From contig CM049307.1 in assembly GCA_026874595.1 (NCBI GenBank), positions 21,369,079 to 21,433,078 on the forward strand: a DNA stretch of 64,000 nucleotides, in the 5' to 3' direction. Of the stretch, positions 28,801 to 36,132 are shown in pieces; position 1 is the stretch's first letter, and each line of letters starts with the position of its first letter. This DNA is from Sipunculus nudus. Its lineage: Eukaryota > Annelida > Sipuncula > Golfingiida > Sipunculidae. A program made the translations under genes and the position numbers. The notes beneath the pieces were generated by a model. The model had not been told where the DNA came from. It saw only the letters and a program-made list of their open reading frames with translations, and made no database searches.

Positions 28801-30485
28801 GCTGCTGATGATGTTTCATTGGAAGTAGCTTGCTTGTTCCGGTCCTCGACATCAGCTGATTTGGCTCTTCGTTCATCTTCATAAGTTTCTGATGCGCATA
28901 ATTCAGTTCCAGCTGAGTTGCTTCGTTTTTTGTGCTTCAGACTGTCCTGTTTTCTTACCTGTATAATGTCCTTGACCCTACCCCATGCTGTGCGGTGAGA
29001 CTTGCGTGGTTTCTGCTGAATGTTGCTTCTATCACGCCTACTTCCTTCCCTAAAGCTGGCCGATCTCCGAAAAGGAGATGACAATGCAAGATCCTCATCC
29101 TCCTCTTCATCATCCAAGCCAGCCAGGTCAGAAGAACTCACATGAGGACTTGACTTTCTTCGGGACTTCAGGTAGTTGATGCGTTCAGTTTCCCCATCAC
29201 TGGCAGCTTTGTTTTCCTCCTCACACTCAGGTGCGGCGGAGGGCAGACCTGACCCCTCAGAGTGTACACTCTCACGCTGGTCAGATACAACCTCCGATTC
29301 TAAGGTTGGTGTTTTTTCTCTCTCCCTGACAACCAAATCAGGGACTGGTTCGCTCTTCACTGACACAGGGCTGGGTGGTTCTAGATCTTCTGCCTGTATC
29401 GTGGATAGTGTCTCATCCTGTACATCACTCTCCCCTGGTTCACTGTTCAGCATTCCGTAATCTGCTGATTTGGACTGTATTAACTGTGGTTTTGAGTTTA
29501 TATGTCTCATCTGACTTAGAATTTCCTGTGGTGCTGTGACGGTGCTGCTGCGTCTTGTTATGGTTTCCATCTTCCCAACAAATGCTTTCTTGACAGATTT
29601 TGACCACTTTGAGAATCGTTTGCGTGATTTTGCTGCTAACCTTTGCGGGCCTTTTTCTTCATATTGTGCAACTTTAGCCTGTAAAGCAGATATGTCAGCA
29701 AGGTCAATGGAACCAACAGAATGGCTCCTGTGGTGCTTTGTGATTGCATCTACACCCATCTCAAGGTCAGAACCATCACTAGCAACAGATGGTGGGTCAC
29801 AGGATCGGGGTTTCTTCTTACGTAAGGTACGTGATCGGTTCACAGCTCGAGAGCGGGAGTTGTGACCAAATTTTAACCCAATGAGCTGGCACTGTAACAG
29901 CTCCTTTGAATCTTGTAAGTAGCAACACCTCTTCGACAATGATATATTTTCTTTTCTAAGTTTTCCCAGATGTTCCATTAATTTGACTAAACTGTTTAAA
30001 CTTTCTATTCCAGCAAATTGACGAGACGGGCTCATGGAGGTCGATCTGGATGACCTGCCACTACTGGGCAAGCCCAGTGGTGACACCTGTCTCTTCTGTT
30101 GTCGGGATCTTGTTGGTTCAGCAGGGAGCAATAGAATCTCATCCTGAAAGGCTTTTTCCCTTTTTTGAAATAAATTCATGATCTCGTTGGGTTGTTGTTT
30201 AGGGGTGGCTACTTCCATCACTTCTAAATCAACTGGGGCAGGATCAGAGTCAGTTCCCTCGATGGTAATACTGATTCTTTGCGGCTCTTTCTTGTTGCAG
30301 CCTGCAGCCTCAATGTGAGAGCGACGCACATTCCCACCAACTGCCTCAGGGTACTGGTTGTTTCTTTCTGGCCTGAGATCATCATTCAGGCCTGGGCGCT
30401 CTGTCTCAATATAGAACACAACTCCTCCATCGTAGTTCTCTTCATAGTTAAGGGCCTCTGCATATTCATCAAAATCATCAGCCAT
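6852..30485 (-). CDS. Spliced gene: predicted 1,937-aa coiled-coil scaffold protein (11 coding exons)
   Basis: Eleven minus-strand exons join in one frame: 30485-28667, 25667-25590, 25204-25112, 24711-23994, 23595-23462, 22447-22293, 17300-17195, 12285-12206, 11515-11300, 10735-10576 and 9106-6852. All ten introns are GT/AG and the phases match at every junction; 5,811 coding bases plus TGA give 1,937 residues. Architecture: acidic N-terminus, a short coiled coil (about 160-205), two basic tryptophan-containing segments (about 286-305 and 494-522), three related EW motifs (about 607-705), coiled coil through exons 5-10 (about 903-1187), and a low-complexity Ser/Pro/Arg tail to the end. No signal peptide, membrane segment or catalytic motif is visible, so a cytoplasmic scaffold or cytoskeletal role is the best inference. 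I do not recognise the family. I considered microtubule-crosslinking/SOGA-type and similar coiled-coil scaffolds but cannot confirm any. Confidence 0.85.
9495..10405 (-). mobile_element. Helitron-like family E, copy E1 (intron 10)
   Basis: Begins (+ strand) CTAG, then a decayed form of the hairpin GTAGTCG-ACAAG-CGACTAC, then a subterminal repeat like TGTATCCGCCAAAA. Ends with the inverse, TTTTGGCAGATACAAT. The interior has ~150-bp units with GGTGGCGCCACC variants at about 9563, 9645, 9791 and 9919, and a DR1 motif at 10218. Orientation is minus because hairpin-CTAG-T is a Helitron 3' end. No coding capacity. Confidence 0.6.
10576..10735 (-). CDS. Coding exon 10
   Basis: The acceptor is TTCTGCTGCAG and the donor ACAG|GTATGA. 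It encodes QRGEKQPTKSPQRRSFMDFE, then DCLRDLKNVEHDLDQLNSNF and NRLEEENSVDTVT, the last coiled-coil segment. A (TA)n microsatellite starts about 40 bases upstream of the acceptor in transcript sense, close to where the branch point should be. Confidence 0.82.
10775..10829. repeat. (TA)n microsatellite in intron 9
   Basis: An uninterrupted run of about 27 TA dinucleotides. It sits 40-95 bases upstream of the exon 10 acceptor in transcript sense, so length change could affect splicing. Confidence 0.95.
11300..11515 (-). CDS. Coding exon 9 (coiled coil)
   Basis: The 216-base exon is phase 0 at both ends, with acceptor TCCATTGCAG and donor ATG|GTGGGT. It encodes LNHMKLGVVERNKVIGEMKR and HLLLQEVNNLLLQSDVAQRD, then a basic KEARKSGAIKRWKTFTGMDS segment. 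The helical leucine-rich part followed by a Lys/Arg/Trp patch suggests a protein- or filament-binding end of the coiled coil. Confidence 0.85.
12206..12285 (-). CDS. Coding exon 8
   Basis: The short exon encodes EAEPAYEREDRGEYDKLYEY then ILNLQDK; the donor is AAG|GTGGGA. The acceptor is ambiguous: GAAAG before 12285 or GAAAGAAG before 12282, a NAGNAG-like tandem site that would add or remove one codon. I use 12285 because it keeps frame with the phase-1 exon 7; the alternative also keeps frame. Confidence 0.75.
12568..14306 (-). mobile_element. Helitron-like family E, copy E2 (intron 7)
   Basis: Same ends as E1 (CTAG..GGGTAGTCAACAAGTGACTA.. and TTTTGGCAGATACAAT). It contains about five dimeric units, each dimer ~280-300 bp, alternating 'caggtggcgccacc' and 'taggtggcgccacc' sites. 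Exact palindromes lie at 12867, 12996, 13826 and 13975; a DR1 motif at 14124. Spurious open frames in it are repeat artefacts. Confidence 0.65.
14307..14600. repeat. Diverged ~130-bp satellite-like units
   Basis: Immediately abuts E2. About two units with the palindrome or close variants (14311, 14434, 14559), phrases such as CATACACTGTGCAAAA, and TCAAACTCCTC/TCAAACCCCTC. Related to, but much diverged from, the E interior. It may be the array that E2 inserted beside. Confidence 0.55.
14690..15120. repeat. Degenerate short tandem repeats rich in TGACCT
   Basis: Imperfect ~40-60 base units: CTGCACTGAGTGAACTCTTG followed by ACCTGTACCTGG, with copies near 14748, 14780, 14813 and 14953. A second short motif, GCCAAAGCTATAAATAGA, occurs twice (14868, 14923). 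The open frame across it is repeat-driven. Confidence 0.5.
15540..16590. repeat. Four-copy degenerate array with GACG-rich end
   Basis: Four diverged copies of a unit opening TTCAGCTTCCCGTAACTCAGCC start near 15552, 15728, 15906 and 16208; the inner phrase is ACCATTTGAACAAACTT. One palindrome copy is at 16082. The end (16500-16585) is a GACGACGCACGAC-rich tract then CATAAGCTCACAGG..GCTAAAAAA, resembling the hairpin right end of families common in molluscs. Probably a decayed Helitron-like or similar element. Confidence 0.5.
17195..17300 (-). CDS. Coding exon 7 (coiled coil)
   Basis: The 106-base exon has acceptor TTTCTTTTAG and donor AAAG|GTAAAC. It encodes NQMLEQMKARDAMETKLMA then ELRNLQLQLSSETPDK, a strong heptad pattern. 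It starts in phase 0 and ends in phase 1. It is isolated between two ~5 kb repeat-filled introns. Confidence 0.85.
17438..21933 (-). mobile_element. Helitron-like family F, copy F1 (intron 6), 4.5 kb
   Basis: Left end carries the 14-base palindrome TGACCCATGGGTCA (17443-17456) and subterminal GCTCAGCTGA (17461-17470). The right end is an imperfect hairpin with arms TAGCTCAGATGACT and AGTCAGCTGAGCTA (21899-21929). Between them lies a 13-unit tandem array. No open frame resembles a helicase or transposase, so it is non-autonomous. It accounts for most of intron 6. Confidence 0.6.
17600..21890. repeat. 13-unit ~335-bp tandem array with higher-order structure
   Basis: Units are anchored by CCACCAGTCTGCAGAAACTG at about 17628, 17962, 18213, 18549, 18888, 19231, 19559, 19904, 20232, 20581, 20910, 21253 and 21591. 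Typical spacing is 328-349. Two unit types alternate from 18.7 kb, and three near-identical dimers (18.75-20.77 kb) repeat with a constant 659 bases plus a G-run of 12, 15 and 18. Unit phrases include TTTCAGGTTTCCATGGAGAC and TCAAGAATGAAGATTCTAGG. Confidence 0.9.
22079..22096. repeat. Short (ATC)n repeat
   Basis: TCATCATCATCATCATAA near 22079 in intron 6; short and uninformative. Confidence 0.7.
22293..22447 (-). CDS. Coding exon 6 (coiled coil)
   Basis: The acceptor is CATGTCTCAG and the donor GGAG|GTCAGT; it ends in phase 0. It encodes EVYKRELWASSRFGQEQAD, then KKEMSAAMTDLKSKLDKLRE and YGDQLAGERKILE, a continuing amphipathic helix. The 5 kb intron that precedes exon 7 holds the large F1 repeat element. 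Confidence 0.85.
23462..23595 (-). CDS. Coding exon 5 (coiled coil)
   Basis: The acceptor is GCTTTCAG and the donor ATTG|GTAAGA. It encodes FETENNELHQTLKKKNHVL followed by SELEKQVHSLSQKLETQ, a clear heptad pattern with Leu/Val at a/d positions and no proline. Frame is preserved from exon 4 (phase 2) to exon 6 (phase 1). Confidence 0.85.
23994..24711 (-). CDS. Coding exon 4 (EW motif 3, charged helical region)
   Basis: The acceptor is TTATTTTAG and the donor AA|GTAAGT; it enters in phase 1 and leaves in phase 2. It begins EKNIEAESESQFEPEA, then carries a third EW module, LSEQFQKTVQEWHRVK. Next come a Lys/Arg/Glu-rich stretch and a predicted coiled coil with the leucine-spaced segment ELQRVEKELQKLEQKQQK. 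The remainder is Ser/Thr-rich. In the tail, YSELKRAEDDTLETTMGK looks helical. Confidence 0.85.
25112..25204 (-). CDS. Coding exon 3 (EW motif 2)
   Basis: The 93-base exon lies between TTCCATAG and GTATAC, also phase 1 on both sides. It encodes EPSFEASLDKQSANFSED followed by FIRRMEEWEKKMK. The FSEDF..RMEEWEKK stretch parallels exon 2. Symmetric phase makes alternative inclusion possible. Confidence 0.85.
25590..25667 (-). CDS. Coding exon 2 (EW motif 1)
   Basis: The 78-base exon lies between AATTTGCAG and GTCAGT and is phase 1 on both sides, so it is a symmetric exon that could be skipped without frameshift. It encodes GLSDEFTKKMQEWEQKK followed by TRKSVVGK. It is the first of three similar helical modules ([LF]S-acidic-x-F...EW) in consecutive exons. 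Confidence 0.85.
25668..28666. other. Intron 1 with a truncated F-type left end
   Basis: GAGACCCCTGGGTCACAGCACTCGGCTGA-type sequence at about 25750-25785 is an F left end; no matching right hairpin follows, so the copy is truncated. A G-run (about 25845-25857) follows it. The segment 27840-27960 is slightly GC-richer and open for about 37 codons on the minus strand but has no clear splice sites. The rest is AT-rich. Confidence 0.5.
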
Positions 30486-30525
30486 TTTGACAGCCCGCTT
30501 GTGCTGCTGCAAGCCCAAGATGCAC
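28667..30525 (-). CDS. Coding exon 1 (start codon at 30485)
   Basis: A TTTACAG acceptor precedes 30525, so this exon is not the transcript's first exon. The ATG at 30485-30483 has a favourable context (A at -3, G at +4) and begins MADDFDEYAEALNYEE. The reading frame stays open upstream to the acceptor, so an upstream in-frame start cannot be excluded; 5' UTR is simpler. Residues 160-205 (SLNSLVKLMEHLGKLRKEN and following) form a heptad-like coiled coil. Two basic Trp segments occur: RKRFSKWSKSVKKAFVGK (about 287) and AWGRVKDIIQVRK (about 500). An acidic run LDDEEEDED lies near 457. The exon contains many RS/SP sites consistent with phosphorylation. The donor after 28667 is G|GTGAGT, phase 1. 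Confidence 0.85.
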
Positions 30526-31375
30526 CTGTAAAGATATAAACATTGGGTTTAAGTGCTGCCATGACACGTTGAACACCATTGGTGTGCAGGCATTAAAGAA
30601 ATACTACATCACAAGCTGACTGGCAGCCATGAAAACATGAAAATTAATGGCTCCCTGAACAGAGATCACATGGGGGAAGCAATAAAGAATACAAGTTATG
30701 GCAGGTTATATTATCTGAACTGATATGAAATACTAGAGATGGACACAAGATTGATAAGAATTCACATTATTTATCATACATATGTTTGTGTTGCACAGCA
30801 TGCATGTCAGCATAGCATATATACTGTAAGACAGATGATGTGTGACTGAAAGCACTGTTCCCTGGAGCCAAGATTAGGATCACTTACATCCTCAGTGGGT
30901 GAAAGGAGTATGATACCTATTTCTCTGTTCTTGTATGTAAGCAACATACTACCAGGTAAACTGAGATCCATTTTCCAGACAGTACCTGTATAAACACAGC
31001 CCTCTGAGTCACAACAGGAAAAATGGTTAAGGCTCTATGCAAAAAAATAATATGGTACCTGATAGATATAGCCGGGTTTCTATTTTCATCAAATTCTAAG
31101 GTAATCAATTTGCAAACCAACATTAATTGAACAAAACAAATTTAATGGTGAAGTAATCTGCTTCCACTGATTATTTTTTGTTCCATTTTTCTCTCATGTT
31201 TCCAGCTGATACTCCATTATACACAGCTATCTGTTGGTGTAAACTGATTAATGTTATTTTATTATTCACCTCTCTAACTAGGTTTGGTAATGGAAATATC
31301 CATCATTAAAGGTTCCCTTTTTCTCTTTGTATATTTTCTATTTCTGCAGGTTCTGCTCTGTATATACTTGATAAG
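30526..31375. other. Non-coding sequence upstream of coding exon 1
   Basis: Because 30525 follows a splice acceptor, this is intron of the gene rather than a promoter. No exon, promoter or repeat is recognised. Confidence 0.4.
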
Positions 31376-31534
31376 AGACCCGGTCTCCACCATAATGATA
31401 CAGGACCTGGTCTCCACCAAAATGATACGAATGTGGGGTGGGGAGATGGGGATGTCCCCAAATTGTATCACATACGGTTGCTGATGCGCGTGGCTGACAA
31501 CGTTCCAAGACCAGTTTGATGACAGAAGTCTTTC
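31376..31534 (-). mobile_element. LTR/PBS fragment (truncated)
   Basis: Shares with the LTR at 31982 the block from GGTCTCCACCAAAATGATAC through CCAAGACCAGTTTGATGACA, then diverges. The primer-site-like segment is present twice (near 31380 and 31410). A rearranged remnant. Confidence 0.55.
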
Positions 31535-31964
31535 AGGAACAGTGATGATCTCAGGTTGAGATATCACAGCACTTTTTTTTAGCGAAAAATGTCATTTTTG
31601 CAACTTTAAATCACTTAAAGCAAAATACTGCTCAACAGTGTCCTTGTGGTTGAAAGATACAGTGAGAGTCTTTGATTTTAACAAGCAGAGCACTGAGAAA
31701 ACTGCAGCAAAGCTAAAGTTTGAACAGAGAGTTCGTAGCAAAAGTTCGACACCTTCAGCAGCAGAGATGACATTCTGGATGTTAGGCTGTGATCCGGTAC
31801 CTGGGTTGAAGTTCCAATGCAGTTGTGAGATGGGAGACCAGTCAATGGCACCTGTGGCTGTGAGGGGGGATCTTGTCTTCACTCCAACTGGCAGCACTGT
31901 TATTGTTTCTGGTGTTGATGTGCTGAAAGTGAATCCCGGTTCATCCACCATAAATGATAAGAGA
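31535..31964. other. Possible internal fragment of an LTR element
   Basis: Lies between two LTR-derived blocks. Open on both strands for over 120 codons; neither translation shows gag, protease, reverse transcriptase or integrase motifs that I can identify. May be a captured or non-coding internal segment. Confidence 0.3.
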
Positions 31965-31981
31965 CCCGGTCTCCACCAAAA

Positions 31982-32756
31982 TGATACGAATGTGGGGTGG
32001 GGAGACGGGGATGTCCCCACATTGTATCACATACGGTTGCTGATGCGCGTGGCTGACAATGTTCCAAGACCAGTTTGATGACAGAAGTCTTTATTCAATA
32101 GCAAGCGGTCTGGAACAGTCTCTCTCTGTTAGAGAGCCCCCAGCCTCCCTGACTCTTTGACTCTCAGTGCGCACTACAGATAGTTTTGTTACAGAGCTTT
32201 CACGTGACATATGAGACATACATATCCATATTTTTGCATTTCGTCATAAAAGCTTAACCTGATTGGTTGACCCAAAGTAGGTCACAATTACATCAGAGTT
32301 GTAAGTGTTCTTCCTAACTTTCCTGAAATCTGATTGGACAAATCCCATGTCTGACCTGACATACATCCAGTTATAGACTGACCTACAAGTCCTATTTGGA
32401 GGACAGTGCTTATATACACATGCGGAGTCTCATAAAATAACATGTTTTAATTGTGTTCTACCATTCCCTCATAAAGACTAAACACAAGTCATTCTGTGAC
32501 ACTATTTCTGTTTGTACAGACTTAAAATAGACCTAAATGGTTTGGTGTACTGTTCTCTGATTAAATTGGGAGAGAAGCCTATATGTGTGTGACCGGATGG
32601 CTGGTTGTTGGGTGTCATCAATTATGAGAAGTCATTAATTGTTCAGTCTGACATGCCTGAAACTGAGCTTTGTGAAATATTTGTGAAATGTGAAATGTGA
32701 AATATTCCTTGAAATATGTGTTAAGTCACAAATATGCACTTTCCTACTCCATAACA
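31982..32756 (-). mobile_element. LTR of a minus-strand LTR retrotransposon, with primer-binding site
   Basis: On the minus strand it runs TGTTATGGAG ... GTATCA, i.e. TG...CA. An AATAAAGACTTC polyadenylation-like signal lies about 110 bases before the end. After a TTT spacer comes TGGTGGAGACCGGG (31978-31965), which starts TGG as a tRNA-primed site should. Structure fits a Ty3/gypsy-like element; no pol frame remains. Confidence 0.65.
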
Positions 32757-32845
32757 TACTAATAGATAAAATACATAATTCTTTGAATTATTTTAACATG
32801 TTTCTTTTTCCTCAAATTATCTAAAAGGAAAATCTTTCATAATAT

Positions 32846-33497
32846 TGATACAAGATGGGGGGGTTGTAGGGAATGTCCCCACCTGTATCATATACAGGTG
32901 CTGATGCGCGTGGCAGACAATGTTCCAAGACCAGTTTGATGATAGAAGTCTTTATTCAATAGCAAGAGGTCTGGGACAGTCTCTCTCTCTGAGAGAGCCA
33001 CCCAGTCTCCCTGAATCTCTCTGCTCTCAGTGCGCACTTCAGATAGTTTTGTTACAGAGCTTTCACGTGACATGTGAGATGTACATATCCATATTTCTGC
33101 ATTTCGTCATAAAAGCTTAACCTGATTGGTTGACTCAAAGTAGGTCACAATTACATCAGAGTTATAAGTGTTCCTCCTACCTTTCGTGAGATCTGATTGG
33201 ACAAAAGTTCTATGGAAAATCCCAAGTCTGACCTGACATACATCCAGTTATAGACTGAACTGCAGTGCTATTTCCAAACTCATATAAACATAATCTGCCT
33301 GCCTCATCATAGAAACCAATTTAGAGCTAATTTTTGAGAGTATATTTAGGCTCTAAAAACATACTGAATTACCATTAGATACTTGGTCGTCTGATGACCA
33401 TTAATAATCTTTGGCTCTGTCTGAATATCAGTCCTCATCAATCTCTGACACTGATCTTAGTGTTTGTCACATATATACCCTTTCTTACTCCATAACA
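32846..33497 (-). mobile_element. Solo LTR of the same family
   Basis: Matches the LTR at 31982 through most of its length (ACGCGCATCAGC, AATAAAGACTTCTATCATC, GTCACGTGAAAGCTC) and begins TGTTATGGAGTAAGAAAGGG with a TATATAT box-like stretch. No primer site follows its end, so it is a solo LTR. The part at 33260-33480 differs from the other copy. Confidence 0.65.
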
Positions 33498-34305
33498 TAT
33501 CCCTCTGGTATTCAGAATGAGGCTCCTGCCTCATTGGCTAAGGCGGAGAAAAATTAGTTATTGCAAGAAATATAACTGGGATACAGATGACAGAAATACA
33601 TAATGTGTAAAGATAAAGATATACTGCTTAAGTCTGCATTAACTGCAAGATCAGGTACCTTAACAGTGAATAGAACTATATATGTAGCTAACACCAGCAA
33701 AAAAGGTGATGGATATATGTTGGTAGAGAGTAAAGTATTACATCACTGAAGTGTAATAGATTACACATATCAATATAGATGTTGAATAGATTAACATGTC
33801 ACATTTCCAGATGTAACAGTGTAAGGAATGAGGAAGTGCCTATTTTAAAATTATGTAGCAGTACAACAACGCCTAGGCTAAAGCTTAATAAGCTGAGAAA
33901 GGAGATATATATTATAAGCTACACATATATGCTAACTAACACAGAATTTCTTTTTTTGTGAATGGACAATCATAAACTATCTTAAAGAGAATAGCTGATT
34001 TATAAGGAATCAGGAACAACATTGTGACTATGATGACATTATTCGACATCCAAATATAAGCATTAAACTTTATATTATATAAGTATGACAGCATCTAAGT
34101 AGAATCAATAAATAAATATCTTAATAGATATGATTATAGCATCATGTTCATAATGAATGCACAGCTAGAATATACAAGTACTATACATACCGTATAAGCA
34201 ATGGAATAAGTCAAAGTATGTGAACCATTCTAGCATACAGTAAGTGATGTTACATAAAGATGTTCTGTCGAACAGCAATATGCAGTACCAATTACAACAA
34301 GTGAA

Positions 34306-36132
34306 CTAGAATACGGGTAGTCGACAAGCGACTACTTGTATCCACCTAAATCAGAGTGGAACGGGTGAAGTGTTGCATATTAGCATGGATGTCTGCAGCC
34401 AAATTGTGTATGTAGGTTGCGCTACCTACGAAAAAATCCAGAAAGCTCTATACACATGCAAAACTTTGGCCCAATCGGTCAAACGGTTCCCAAGATATGA
34501 GCTTGGATATCTGCTGCATAAACTAGAATGCAGGTGGCGCCACCTGTCATAAAATCAAGAGAGCTGTCGGGGATGTATAAACTTGCAAAATTTTAGGCAG
34601 ATATGTCAAACCACTGCCGAGATATGAGTGATTTTATCCCATGGCAGACAAACAGATGGGAGCTGTGCAAACATGGCTGCAGGTGGCGCCACCAGTTTTG
34701 CATATGATAGAGAGCTATGTGAGATTTATACACATGCAAAATTTTGGCCCAATCGGTCAAACGGTTCCCTAGATATGAGCTTGGATGTCTGCAGCGTAAA
34801 CTTGATTGTAGGTGGCGCCACCTGTCATAAAATCAGAAAAGCTATCCAGGATGTATAAGCATGCCGAATTTCAGGTGAATTAGTCAAACCACTGCAGAGA
34901 TATGAGTGATTTTAACCCAAGGCAGACGAACAGATGGACACTGTGCAAACATGGTTGCAGGTGGTGCCACCATTTTCGGTGTATGTTATAAAGCTCTCCA
35001 AGGGCTACATTTGTGCAAAAAGATTTTCCTGATCGGTCAAACGGTTCCCGAGATATGAGCTTGGATGTCTGCAGCGTAAACGTGAATGTAGGTGGCGCCA
35101 CCTGTCATAAAATCAGAAAAGCTATCCAGGATGTATACGCATGCCAAATTTCAGGTGAATTAGTCAAGTCACTGCAGAGATATGAGTGATTTTAACCAAA
35201 GGCAGACAAACAGATGGACACTGTGCAAACATGGTTGCAGGTAGCGCCACCATTTTTAGTGTATGTTATAAAGCTCTCCAAGGGCTACATTTGTGCAAAA
35301 GAATTTTCCTGATCGGTCAAACGGTTCCCAAGATATGAGCTTGGATGTCTGCAGCGTAAACGTGAATGTAGGTGGCGCCACCTGTCATAAAATCAGAAAA
35401 GCTATCCAGGATGTATACGCATGCCCAATTTCAGGTGAATTAGTCAAGTCACTGCAGAGATATGAGTGATTTTAGCCCAAGGCAGACAAACAGATGGACA
35501 CTGTGCAAACATGGTTGCAGGTGGCGCCACCATTTTTGGTGTATGGTATAAAGCTCTCCAAGGGCTACATTTGTGCAAAAGAATTTTCCTGATCGGTCAA
35601 ACGGTTCCCGAGATATGAGCTTGGATGTCTGCAGCGTAAACGTGAATGTAGGTGGCGCCACCTGTCATAAAATCAGAAAAGCTATCCAGGATGTTTACGC
35701 ATGCCCAATTTCAGGTGAATTAGTCAAGTCACTGCAGAGATATGAGTGATTTTAACCAAAGGCAGATGAACAGATGGACACTGTGCAAACATGGTTGCAG
35801 GTGGCGCCACCATTTTTGGTGTATGTTATAAAGCTCTCCGAGGGCTACATTTGTGCAAAAAAATTTTCCTGATCGGTCAAACGGTTCCCGAGATATGTGG
35901 GTTTATGTGTGGAAACAGACGCACAAACGGACGCAGAGCGCAAAGGAAAGGTCAGAGGTCAAAACAAAATCGGGGCGCAGCAGTTCACATGTGACCCGAA
36001 CATAATCCCGGGTTTCGGAAAATTCCGCCCAGCGGTTACGGAGGAGTTCTCCGGACACCTACGCGGCGGCGGCGGCGTCGGAGTCCAGCTGAAAACATAG
36101 TATCCGCAAAACTCTGTTTTGGCGGATACAAT
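34306..36132 (-). mobile_element. Helitron-like family E, copy E3 (youngest, best preserved)
   Basis: Starts CTAG (34306-34309) with the perfect hairpin GTAGTCGACAAGCGACTAC (34317-34335). Ends in a 30-base hairpin (36100-36129) with arms GTATCCGC and GCGGATAC. Internal dimeric units repeat at exactly 280 bases (palindromes at 34811, 35091, 35371, 35651; the offset set at 34682, 34960, 35240, 35520, 35800). A DR1 motif is at 35949. CpG sites are retained (CGGCGGCGGCGGCGTCGG), arguing for recent insertion. Confidence 0.7.

Noticed and set aside
30486-30525. Start of translation upstream of the ATG at 30485
   Set aside because: The frame is open to the splice acceptor but contains no ATG, so an upstream start would need an unseen exon; the ATG at 30485 has a good context.
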